A stretch of 61,799 nucleotides of DNA from Cryptosporangium minutisporangium (GTDB lineage: Bacteria > Actinomycetota > Actinomycetes > Mycobacteriales > Cryptosporangiaceae), in assembly GCF_039536245.1 (NCBI RefSeq), contig NZ_BAAAYN010000017.1:1-61799 (forward strand), given 5' to 3'. Position numbers and translations under genes: made by a program. Numbering within the stretch: the stretch's first letter is position 1; the number at the start of each line of letters is the position of its first letter. Shown piece by piece: positions 15,881 through 24,028 of the stretch. Under the pieces are notes generated by a model, which worked only from the letters and a program-made list of their open reading frames with translations, searched no databases and was not told the DNA's origin.

Positions 15881-17932
15881 GTGGCGCAACTGGCCGTACA
15901 CGTCGAGTTCCTGGGCGAGTTCGGCCGGCTCGACCCGGCTGAGCGCGAGGACCTCCGGGCCGCACTGACCCGCTTGCCCGAGCTTCCGCTGGAGACGACG
16001 CCCGGCGCCAGGGACGACCGCCTCCGCACGGCGCGCCTCACCGACCGGCTGCGCGCGACGGTCGCCGCGCCGCACGGCGTCCGATTACTGCTCGGCGTGC
16101 GGCCGGACGCGGAGGCCGTCACCTGGGCGAAGCACCACGCGCTTTCGGTGAACACCGTCTCCGGCGTCCTGGAGATCACCTGTGTCGAGGAGCTCGAACG
16201 CCTGCTCCCCGACTACCGCAAGGCAGCCGAAGAGGCACCCGCACTGCTGTTCGACCGGATGTCCGACGCCCAGCTACACCGGCTCGGCATCAGCCCGGAC
16301 GTCCTGGCGATCGCCCGGACGATCCGCACTTCCGACCAGCTCCGCATGCTCGAACACGTGCTGCCCGAGGCGCAGTACACGATCCTTCACCTGCTCGGCG
16401 ACGGGCTGCTGCCCCCGAGCGGTACTGAGCAGACCTATCCGGACGACGTCGCCGCCGCGATCCGACGCTCGCAGGGCCGGATCGCGCTCGTCGACGGCCC
16501 AGCCGAGCTGCTGGAACTCCTCGCGATCGCGCCGTCCCGCCAGCGGGTCTTCCTGCATCCGGAGCAGGACGCGGTGGCCTACCGGCCCTCCTACGCCGGC
16601 CCGGCGATCGTCTTCGGTGGCCCCGGCACCGGGAAGACGGTGACCGCCCTGCACCGCGTCCGGCACCTGGTGACCCGTACCGACCTCCCGCCGTCGTCCG
16701 TGCTGCTCACCTCGTTCTCGGAGGGACTGGCCGCCGCGCTGGAGCGGGACCTCGCCCAGATCCTGGACGTGCGGCAGCGCCTGGCCGTCCGGGTGGTCAA
16801 CGTGGACCAGCTCGCCTCGGAGTTGGTCAGCGAGCGTCGGGGCACGCTCCGCTACCTCACCGACGACGAGTACACCCGGCTCTGGGCGGACGCCTCCCGG
16901 CGAACCGGCGGACGGTACGGGCCGCACGTCCTCCGGCAGGAGTGGGAGGGCGTCGTCTTCGCGCAGCGCATCGCCGACCTCGACGGGTACCTGGCCGCCG
17001 ATCGTCGCGGGCGCGGCCGACGGCTGGCCACGACGCAGAAGCAGCAGCTCTGGCCCGGTCTGGCCGAGGCGAGCCGGGTGCTGCTCGCCACCGGCGTGTG
17101 GACACCGCTGACCGTCGCCGACCACGCCGCGGTGTTGCTCGAGCAGCAACCAGAAAAGCCTTTCGCGCACGTGGTCGTCGACGAGGTGCAGGATCTGCAC
17201 CCGGCTCAGTGGCGGCTGCTCCGGGCCGCCGTCGCGGCGGGTCCGGACGACCTGTTCCTCACCGGGGACGCGCACCAGCGCATCCACGGCTACCGGGTGC
17301 AGCTGAAGGCGCTCGGCATCGACGTCGGCGACCGGTCGCAGCGACTGACGATGAACTACCGCACGACCGCCGAGATCCTCGACTGGGCGCTGTGGGTGCT
17401 CGCCGAGTCCGACTCGGACGACCTGGACGGCGGGATCGACTCGATGCTCGGCTACCGCTCGGCCCGGCGCGGCGGGGAGCCCGAACTGGTGGGTTATCCC
17501 ACGGCGGGGGCGGAGCACGCGGGATTGGTCGAGGCGCTCCGGGGCTGGCACGCCGAGGGCGTCGACTGGCGAGAGATCGGGGTCGCCGCCCGGACGCCGC
17601 AGGTCGCCCGTGCCGCCGTGGCGGTGCTCACCGACGCCGACGTGCCGGTGGACGACGACGGGGTCACGGTCGCGACCATGCACGGAATGAAGGGCCTGGA
17701 GTTCCGGCGGGTCGCGTTGATCGGCATCACCGACGGCGCGGTGCCGGATTCGTCCGCGCTCACCCCCGAGGACGACGATCCGCTCGGGTACGCGCTGGAC
17801 CTCCAGCAAGAACGATCGCTGTTGTTCGTGGCCGCCACCCGGGCGCGTGAGGCGCTGCGCATTTCGTGGTGGGGATCGCCGAGTTCGCTACTCCCGCGAG
17901 GGAACCCTTTTCAACCTCCGGCCTGCTCGTGA
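15881..17932 (+). CDS. UvrD/Rep-type superfamily 1 DNA helicase
   Basis: A 683-residue SF1A helicase. The first 240 residues are a non-helicase region rich in leucine and charged residues, which I do not recognise. Then come Walker A GGPGTGKT (246-253), motif II DEVQD (434-438), motif III GDAHQRIHGYR, motif IV NYRTTAEILDWA, motif V TMHGMKGLEFRRV and motif VI LLFVAATRAREAL. GTG 15881 is preceded by GGAGG (15870-15874); an upstream in-frame start at 15779 would overlap the DUF262 start codon. The last ten codons run into a palindromic repeat (NPFQPPACS then stop). Role could be repair or anti-phage defence with the DUF262 partner. Confidence 0.9.
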   Translation: MAQLAVHVEFLGEFGRLDPAEREDLRAALTRLPELPLETTPGARDDRLRTARLTDRLRATVAAPHGVRLLLGVRPDAEAVTWAKHHALSVNTVSGVLEITCVEELERLLPDYRKAAEEAPALLFDRMSDAQLHRLGISPDVLAIARTIRTSDQLRMLEHVLPEAQYTILHLLGDGLLPPSGTEQTYPDDVAAAIRRSQGRIALVDGPAELLELLAIAPSRQRVFLHPEQDAVAYRPSYAGPAIVFGGPGTGKTVTALHRVRHLVTRTDLPPSSVLLTSFSEGLAAALERDLAQILDVRQRLAVRVVNVDQLASELVSERRGTLRYLTDDEYTRLWADASRRTGGRYGPHVLRQEWEGVVFAQRIADLDGYLAADRRGRGRRLATTQKQQLWPGLAEASRVLLATGVWTPLTVADHAAVLLEQQPEKPFAHVVVDEVQDLHPAQWRLLRAAVAAGPDDLFLTGDAHQRIHGYRVQLKALGIDVGDRSQRLTMNYRTTAEILDWALWVLAESDSDDLDGGIDSMLGYRSARRGGEPELVGYPTAGAEHAGLVEALRGWHAEGVDWREIGVAARTPQVARAAVAVLTDADVPVDDDGVTVATMHGMKGLEFRRVALIGITDGAVPDSSALTPEDDDPLGYALDLQQERSLLFVAATRAREALRISWWGSPSSLLPRGNPFQPPACS

Positions 17933-17973
17933 GGTCAGCGACCTCAGCGACGGCCGGTCGAAAAGAGTTCCCT
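17899..17973. repeat. Palindromic dispersed repeat, copy A (overlaps helicase 3' end)
   Basis: The outer arms AGGGAACCCTTTTC (17899-17912) and GAAAAGAGTTCCCT (17960-17973) are complementary with one mismatch; inside lies a second inverted repeat, GAGGTC with GACCTC, plus CCGGCC with GGCCGG. The 69-bp core 17902-17970 matches 50009-50077 at 55 of 69 positions without a gap. The left part encodes the last residues of the helicase and includes its TGA stop. Folded as RNA it would also serve as a transcription terminator. Confidence 0.8.
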
Positions 17974-18083
17974 GATACTCCCTGGTATCACCAGCATCCG
18001 ATTTCCCCGATAAAACGGTGATTATCAATCAATACCGGGGCGTCGTCGTCGCACCAGACGAATCGGTGGAAGGATCTTGGCGT

Positions 18084-19445
18084 ATGAGCCAACGGACGCC
18101 CAAGCGCAGGCCGCCAGCGAGCCGCCCGCGCTCGTCCTCGCATTTGTCCCTGGCTACTCCCCCTCCGCCGGAAACCACCCACCCGGCGGACGCACTACCC
18201 GAGAACCTCGTCCGACTGCTGTTCCGGCAGGCCGCTGGCCTGGTCGACGAGGACGACCCGATCCAGGCGGAGCTTTGGTGCTCCGACGTGCTCGGCGCGG
18301 TGTGGGCGGCCACGGACGGCGATCCGGCGGCTGAGGAGACGTTCGCGGACGCGTGGATCGCCGCCGCCGAAGCCCTCGACGACCCCGACCGCCCGGCGGC
18401 GCTGACCGCACTGACCGCGCTGAGCAGGATCGCCGGCAGCGCGTCCGCACGGCGGGCCGCGACAGTTGCGGCGGACCGGATCGCGGCCACCGGAGTACCG
18501 CGTCCACGCTGGGCAGTACCTGCCGACGGGGCAGCCGACGACGTCTCCGCCGGAGAGTGCTGGCGCTACGGCGACGTGTTCGGCGACCAGGAGACCGTTC
18601 TCTGCGCGTTCCGCCGCGGGTCGAGCGAGCACGCGATGCTGGTCCTGATCGACCACACGCTGGGCGGCATCGCCAAGGACGTCTTCTTCACCGAGGCGGT
18701 CGCCAGCAGCCTCGCCGACCTGCAGTACGAGCTGGCCTCGACGCCGTTCGCGTTCCTGGAGCCGATCGAACCCGCAGCGGCCCGGCGCCGCCTGCAGCAG
18801 GCGTTCGCGATCACCGACGGGCTGGTCGAGCCCCGCGTCAACGAGGAGCTGGCACCGCACCGGGCGCTGGCCCTGGCCCGGATCCGGCAGCTGCCACCGA
18901 GCATCGGAAGCATCGTCCCGGAGCCTGCCGTGGAGCCGGAAGCCCTGGTCGAGGAGTTCCTCGCCGCTCCGGAAGCGGCCGACCTGCCCGACGCCGAGCT
19001 GGCCGCACGCTGGGCGGGGCTGCTGATCGACCGCGCGCTGGCCCACGCCGACACGCCGGCTCGGGTCGGCCCCGGCGTGCTCGACGAACTGCTGCTGGTC
19101 GACGTCCCCGAACACGCGGTGCTGGACGCGGCGGCGAAGAGCGCGATGCCCGGCGTCCTCGCGGCGTGGATCCGCTGGGCCGGGCGCCGGCAGAGCCTCT
19201 CCGAGCCAGCGGTGGCGTGGCTGGAGAACGCGTTGGACGAGATGCTGGACGAGTTCTCCGAGGCTTACCGGGACCCGGGAGCGGTCGCACACCGTAATAC
19301 CTGCCCGGACGCCGTCGACCTCCGATCGCTCCGGCCGATGTGGCTCCCGATCGACCTGACCCGGTCGACACGAACACCGATATCGCCAAGTGTGTTGCGG
19401 GCCACATCCGGGGCAAGCAAAGTGGGACGCGCGCGACCGAAATAA
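18084..19445 (+). CDS. Conserved hypothetical actinobacterial protein
   Basis: A 453-residue protein without recognised domain. A basic Pro/Ser/Arg-rich N-terminus of about 40 residues leads to an almost entirely alpha-helical Ala/Asp/Glu-rich body, with a strand-like centre ETVLCAFRRGSSEHAMLVLIDHTLGG that is the best-conserved-looking part. No signal peptide or membrane helix. ATG 18084 has AAGGA about 10 nt upstream; an in-frame TTG/ATT-type extension to 18018 is unlikely. It follows the helicase after the hairpin of copy A, and precedes the WS/DGAT gene by 38 nt. It could belong with either neighbour; I cannot assign a function. Confidence 0.7.
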   Translation: MSQRTPKRRPPASRPRSSSHLSLATPPPPETTHPADALPENLVRLLFRQAAGLVDEDDPIQAELWCSDVLGAVWAATDGDPAAEETFADAWIAAAEALDDPDRPAALTALTALSRIAGSASARRAATVAADRIAATGVPRPRWAVPADGAADDVSAGECWRYGDVFGDQETVLCAFRRGSSEHAMLVLIDHTLGGIAKDVFFTEAVASSLADLQYELASTPFAFLEPIEPAAARRRLQQAFAITDGLVEPRVNEELAPHRALALARIRQLPPSIGSIVPEPAVEPEALVEEFLAAPEAADLPDAELAARWAGLLIDRALAHADTPARVGPGVLDELLLVDVPEHAVLDAAAKSAMPGVLAAWIRWAGRRQSLSEPAVAWLENALDEMLDEFSEAYRDPGAVAHRNTCPDAVDLRSLRPMWLPIDLTRSTRTPISPSVLRATSGASKVGRARPK

Positions 19446-19483
19446 CCAGATCGGGGCGCCGCGACCAAACCGGGGAGGTGGCG

Positions 19484-21217
19484 GTGACCGGGCTCGAACT
19501 CCCACCCAGCGCGGTGGACGTCGACTACGGGGCACTCGGCTGGGGTTCCAGCCGGACGATGTCGGACTTCGAGGCCGGCATGTGGCGGCTGGAGACCGCC
19601 GAGCCGCGGTTACGGTCGACGATCGCCGCGATCGACGTCCTCGACACCACTCCCGACTGGGCTCGGCTGGTCGCCGCCCACGAGTGGGCGCTCGGGGTGA
19701 TTCCGCGATTCCGCATGCGGGTGGTGGATCCGCCGTTTCAGCTCGGCAAGCCGGTGTGGTCGGTGGATCCGGAATTCGACCTCGACTACCACCTGCGCCG
19801 GGTCCGCCTCTCCGAGCCGGGCACGTTCGAGGCGGCGCTGGAGCTGTGCCGCACCGTGGTCGACCGGCCGTTCGACCGGGCCCGGCCGCCGTGGGAGGCG
19901 CTGCTGATCGAAGGGCTTTCCGACGGGAAGGCTGTTTACCTACTCAAAACCCACCACAGCATCACCGACGGCATGGGCGGCATGCAGCTGGTCACGCTGC
20001 TGCACAGCCGTCGGCGCGAGCCCACGCCGGGCAAGCCGTCCGCGCTGCCGCCGCCGCCCGAACGGCTGAGCGGCCTCGGCGCGCTGCGCGAGCAGCTGAC
20101 CGACCGGGCCCGGACGCTCCCGGAGACCCTGGTCGACCAGGCCCGGTCCGGTTTCCAGCTGGCCGAGCGGGTGGTCCGCGACCCGGGGAGCGCGATCGAG
20201 TTCGCGCAGTCGATGCTGCGGCTGGCCGCGCCACCGGCCTGCCCGCCGTCGCCGATCATGCGCGAACGAGGTCTCGGCCGGAGGTTCGGCACGCTGGAGA
20301 CGACCGTCGACGAGTTGCGGGCCGCCGCGAAGGCCGCGGGCGGCTCGCTCAACGACGCGTACCTGGCGGCGTTGCTCGGCGGCTTCCGCCGCTACCACGA
20401 GCGGATGGACGCGCCGATCGACCTGCTGCCGATCGGGATGCCGATCAGCCTGCGCGACTCCGCCGACCCGATGGGCGGGAACCGGTTCGGCGTCGCGCGG
20501 TTCGCCGCGCCGATCGGGATCCGGGACCCGGCCGACCGCATCCGGCGGATCCGTGAGCTGGTGCTGGACGCGCGCGCCGAGCCGGCGGCCGACATCCTGT
20601 CGCTCGCCGCCCCGGCGCTGTCCCGACTCCCGGTGGCGGCGGTGGCTCGCTGGTACCTCGGCCAGACCAGCCTGATCGACCTGCAGGCGAGCAACGTGGC
20701 GGGCATTCCGGTGCCGGTCTACATGGCCGGCGCGCGGATCGACCGGATGTTCCCGTTCGCCCCCGCGCCCGGCTGCGGCGTCATGGCGACGCTCGTGTCG
20801 CACACCGGCACGTGCTGCATCGGCGTCACGATCGACACGGCGGCGGTGACCGAGCCGGACCTGTTCCTCGAGTGCCTCTCCGAAGGACTCGCCGAGGTGC
20901 TCGCGCTCGCCGCCGGAGGTGCGGGAAAGCGGTCCACGGCCGCTGCGGGAAAGCCGAAGGCCCGTAAGCGCGCGGCCACCGACGGCGGGGGTACCGCGCG
21001 TCCCCGCAAGCGGGCCGCCGCAGCGAGCGGCGGCGCCACGAACGCGAGCGCCACCGCTCGTCCGCGGAAACGCGCGGCCTCGACCGCCGACGGTGCGGGA
21101 GCTGGGCGCTCGCGCAAACGGGCCGCCGCGCCGCCCGACGACACGGCGGCCGGCGGATCCCCAACCGGCGGCGCTGCGGGCGACGGCGGACCGGGCACCC
21201 GCCCGGAGAACACCTGA
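19484..21217 (+). CDS. Wax ester synthase / diacylglycerol acyltransferase (WS/DGAT) with basic C-terminal tail
   Basis: A 577-residue membrane-peripheral acyltransferase that esterifies diacylglycerol or fatty alcohol with acyl-CoA, making storage lipid. The catalytic motif HHSITDG is at 157-163. Other family features are the SSRTMSDFEAGMWRLE start, PPWEALLIEGL, an ND motif in LNDAYLAALLGGF, and SNVAGIPVPVYMAGA. The catalytic part ends near residue 480; residues 482-577 are an Ala/Gly tail with four RKRAA-type clusters (ARKRAA, RPRKRAA twice, RSRKRAA), resembling histone-H1-like or AT-hook-like tails. GTG 19484 follows CGGGGAGG. First gene of a lipid operon with plsB and the HAD-PlsC gene. 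Confidence 0.92.
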   Translation: MTGLELPPSAVDVDYGALGWGSSRTMSDFEAGMWRLETAEPRLRSTIAAIDVLDTTPDWARLVAAHEWALGVIPRFRMRVVDPPFQLGKPVWSVDPEFDLDYHLRRVRLSEPGTFEAALELCRTVVDRPFDRARPPWEALLIEGLSDGKAVYLLKTHHSITDGMGGMQLVTLLHSRRREPTPGKPSALPPPPERLSGLGALREQLTDRARTLPETLVDQARSGFQLAERVVRDPGSAIEFAQSMLRLAAPPACPPSPIMRERGLGRRFGTLETTVDELRAAAKAAGGSLNDAYLAALLGGFRRYHERMDAPIDLLPIGMPISLRDSADPMGGNRFGVARFAAPIGIRDPADRIRRIRELVLDARAEPAADILSLAAPALSRLPVAAVARWYLGQTSLIDLQASNVAGIPVPVYMAGARIDRMFPFAPAPGCGVMATLVSHTGTCCIGVTIDTAAVTEPDLFLECLSEGLAEVLALAAGGAGKRSTAAAGKPKARKRAATDGGGTARPRKRAAAASGGATNASATARPRKRAASTADGAGAGRSRKRAAAPPDDTAAGGSPTGGAAGDGGPGTRPENT

Positions 21218-21241
21218 ACCAGCGGACGGAAGGAGCGCATC

Positions 21242-24028
21242 GTGCGCGACCCAGAAGCAGAATCCGTCCAGCGCGGGACGCTGTACCTGGTCCAGTCGGA
21301 CACCCCACAGGAACGGCAAGTGATCGCCGCCTGGCTCACCGAGCAGCTGGGCGCCGAGAACGGCGACCGCGACAGTGGGCGGCTGGTCGTCGACCTGACC
21401 GACGAACGACTCCACGAAACCCTCGCGGACGCCGGCGACCTGCTGGTCACCCCGCTCCGGGTGGCCTGGCTCCCGGCCGAGGAGAGCGACAAACCGCTCG
21501 CGAAGGTCCGTACGGCCGTGGTCCGGATGGGCGCCCGCCGCAAGCAGGCGACCGTACAGCGGCTGCTCCTGCGCCGCGGATCCGACCGGCACCGGGTACT
21601 GGTCGGTGAGCCCGCCACCGTCGACGACCTGCGCGAGCGGTGGCAGCGGCAGGCGTCGGCAGGCAATCGAGCCGACTTCGCGCGGTTTGTTCAGCGCCAG
21701 GCCGTGCTCGCCCTCGACCGTGCCGAGCGCGCGCTGATCGGAAGCCAGTACAAGGTCGCCCGGTACGTCGTTGAAGAGATCACCGCGAGCCCTCGCTTCC
21801 GCACCGGCGTCGAGAAGCTCGCGGTCGAGCTGGACCTGCCCGTCGAGGAGGTCTACCAGCGGGCGCTGACCGCGCTGCAACAGATGGTCGCCGCCCAGAG
21901 CCGTCGGGCGATCGACGCCTGGAACCGCCTCGGCCGGTACTTCTCCCGCGCCTACCGGGTAACGGTCGACGACTCGAAGGCCGACGAACTGCGCGAGCTC
22001 GGGCGCAAGTACCCGCTCGTGTTCCTGCCCAGCCACCGGTCCTATCTCGATCCGCTGGTGCTCCGGCCGGCGCTGCTCGCCCACGGCCTGCCGCTCAACC
22101 ACGTGATGGGCGGCATCAACATCGACTTCTGGCCGGTCGGGCCGCTGACCCGCCGCAGCGGTTACGTGTTCATCCGGCGCAGCATCGCCGACGACGCCGT
22201 GTACCGCTGGGTCCTCCGCGAGTACATGGGCTACCTGCTCTCCAAGCGCTTCAACCTGGAGTGGTACATCGAGGGCGGCCGCAGCCGCACCGGCAAGCTC
22301 CGCCCGCCCCGCTACGGCCTGCTCACGTACTTGGCCGAGGCGTTCCGGTCGAGCGGCGCCCAGGACGTCTACCTGGTGCCGGTCGCGCTCAGCTACGACC
22401 AGCTCTACGAGGTCGGCGTGATGGCCGAGGAGGCACACGGCGCCGCGAAGTCGCCGGAGAGCTTCGCCTGGTTGCTCAAGTTCAACCGGGCTCAGGACAC
22501 CCAGCGAGGCCACGTCCAGGTGCGGTTCGGCGAGCCGCTCTCGCTGCGGAAGGCACTCGCCGACGAGCCCGACACCCGCCTGGCGGTGCAGAAGACCGCC
22601 TTCGAGGTCAGTCACCGGATCAATGAGGCCAGCCCGGTGATGCCCCGGTCGTTGGTCACGCTCGCCCTGCTCGGGATCGAGGACCGCGCGCTCACCGTCG
22701 CCGAGGTCACCGCCGTCCTCGACCCGCTGGTGGCCTACTTCTCGGCACGTGGGCTGGCCAACCGCACCGGGCTCGGGCTCGCCGACGAGCGCGGCGTCCG
22801 CCACACGCTGGACGAGCTGGCGAACGCCGGGGTCGTCGAGCGTTACGACAAGGGCATCGAGCCGGTGTATCGGGTCGGCCCCGACCAGCACCTGGTCGCC
22901 GCCTTCTACCGGAACAACACGATTCACTTCCTGATCACGCGGGCGGTGGCCGAGCTCATGCTGCAGGCTGTCGCTGCGCGACAGCTCCGTTCCGAGGCGC
23001 ACGCGGACGCTGCGCAGCCGGGCACCGCGGGTGCGGCGGCCGCCGCACCGAGCGAGATGGCTCTGCTGGAGTACGGCTGGCAGGCCGCCCTGGCGCTGCG
23101 GGACCTGCTCAAGTTCGAGTTCTTCTTCAGCGACAAGGAAGCGTTCCGGACCGAGCTGCACCGCGAGCTGGCGTTGATCGACCCGGACTGGCGGTCGCGC
23201 CTGAGCGACCCGGACGGCGCCGCGACGCTGCTGGCCTCCGCCCGGCCGCACTTGGCCCACCGGGTGCTGCAGCCGTTCCTGGAGGCGTACTGGGTGGTCG
23301 CCCAGCGGCTGGCCGCGCGCGATCCACGTCAGCCGGTGGAGACCAAGGCGTTCACCCGGGAGTGCCTGGACGTCGCCAGGCAGCTCCGGATGCAGCAGCA
23401 GCTGGCCAGCACCGAGTCGATCTCCGGGGAGCTGTTCGCCACCGCACTCAAGCTGGCGGCGAACCGCGACCTGGTCGACCCGGGCCGGGACGAGGTGCGC
23501 CGGGCTCGGCAGGAGTTCGCGGACGAGATCGACGGCTGGGTCCGCCGGGTGCGCCAGGTGCGGACGCTCGCCCTCGGCGGAACCGGCTCCTCCGAAGGCC
23601 CGTCCGCCGAGGCGGCGGCCGATCACCCGTCCACCGGGGGTCCGCCCGGCGGATCCGACCCGGGCGGCTCGGGAGCGGCCGGACCCGATCCGACTGCTGC
23701 CGAAACCGAGACGACCGGCGCCGGACTCGGGACGACCGGCGCCGGACCCGATCCGACCGCTACCGGCGCCGGGGCCGGGACGACCGGCTTCCGGGCGGCC
23801 GGCTCGGAAGCGGACGGTCCAGAGGCGGGCGGTTCGGAGGCGGGCGGTCCGGAGGCGGGCGGTCCAGAGGCGGGCGGTTCGGAGGCGGGCGGTCCGGAGG
23901 CGGGCGCCGTCGGCGGCACGACCGAGGCGAGCCACGGCTCGGCGTCCGGATCGCCGGGAGCAGCTGACAGCGCCGCGTCGCCGACCGTGACGGTGAGCGC
24001 CCGCCGACCGGGGGTATCTCGATCGTGA
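21242..24028 (+). CDS. plsB: Glycerol-3-phosphate 1-O-acyltransferase PlsB
   Basis: A 928-residue membrane-associated enzyme that adds the first acyl chain to glycerol-3-phosphate. After an N-terminal helical region the acyltransferase motifs are HRSYLD (H(X)4D, near residue 263), GGINIDFWPVGPLTRRSGYVF split by motif II, EGGRSRTGKLRPP (motif III) and VPVALSYDQLYE (motif IV). This matches long-form PlsB up to about residue 780. The remaining 150 residues are a low-complexity Gly/Thr/Ser/Pro/Glu tail, including five perfect-length EAGG(S/P) units. GTG 21242 follows GGAAGGAG. The same gene set (WS/DGAT, plsB2, plsC) occurs as Rv2482c-Rv2484c in Mycobacterium tuberculosis. Confidence 0.93.
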   Translation: MRDPEAESVQRGTLYLVQSDTPQERQVIAAWLTEQLGAENGDRDSGRLVVDLTDERLHETLADAGDLLVTPLRVAWLPAEESDKPLAKVRTAVVRMGARRKQATVQRLLLRRGSDRHRVLVGEPATVDDLRERWQRQASAGNRADFARFVQRQAVLALDRAERALIGSQYKVARYVVEEITASPRFRTGVEKLAVELDLPVEEVYQRALTALQQMVAAQSRRAIDAWNRLGRYFSRAYRVTVDDSKADELRELGRKYPLVFLPSHRSYLDPLVLRPALLAHGLPLNHVMGGINIDFWPVGPLTRRSGYVFIRRSIADDAVYRWVLREYMGYLLSKRFNLEWYIEGGRSRTGKLRPPRYGLLTYLAEAFRSSGAQDVYLVPVALSYDQLYEVGVMAEEAHGAAKSPESFAWLLKFNRAQDTQRGHVQVRFGEPLSLRKALADEPDTRLAVQKTAFEVSHRINEASPVMPRSLVTLALLGIEDRALTVAEVTAVLDPLVAYFSARGLANRTGLGLADERGVRHTLDELANAGVVERYDKGIEPVYRVGPDQHLVAAFYRNNTIHFLITRAVAELMLQAVAARQLRSEAHADAAQPGTAGAAAAAPSEMALLEYGWQAALALRDLLKFEFFFSDKEAFRTELHRELALIDPDWRSRLSDPDGAATLLASARPHLAHRVLQPFLEAYWVVAQRLAARDPRQPVETKAFTRECLDVARQLRMQQQLASTESISGELFATALKLAANRDLVDPGRDEVRRARQEFADEIDGWVRRVRQVRTLALGGTGSSEGPSAEAAADHPSTGGPPGGSDPGGSGAAGPDPTAAETETTGAGLGTTGAGPDPTATGAGAGTTGFRAAGSEADGPEAGGSEAGGPEAGGPEAGGSEAGGPEAGAVGGTTEASHGSASGSPGAADSAASPTVTVSARRPGVSRS
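23822..23907 (+). repeat. 15-bp tandem repeat coding EAGG(S/P) in the PlsB tail
   Basis: Five complete 15-bp units of the form GAGGCGGGCGGTYCR run from 23822 to 23896, followed by a partial sixth. Variation is confined to the codon for Ser or Pro and the wobble after it. The unit is a whole number of codons, so copy-number change keeps the frame and only alters tail length. Confidence 0.9.

Noticed and set aside
13525-16179. Longer 884-residue reading of the DUF262 protein
   Set aside because: The extra 128 residues are antisense to the helicase gene, are Ser/Arg-rich without family similarity, and a good ribosome binding site precedes the ATG at 15795.
23822-23907. Regular 15-bp repeats as a possible CRISPR-like array
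   Set aside because: The repeats are directly adjacent with no spacers and lie in the plsB reading frame, encoding EAGG(S/P).
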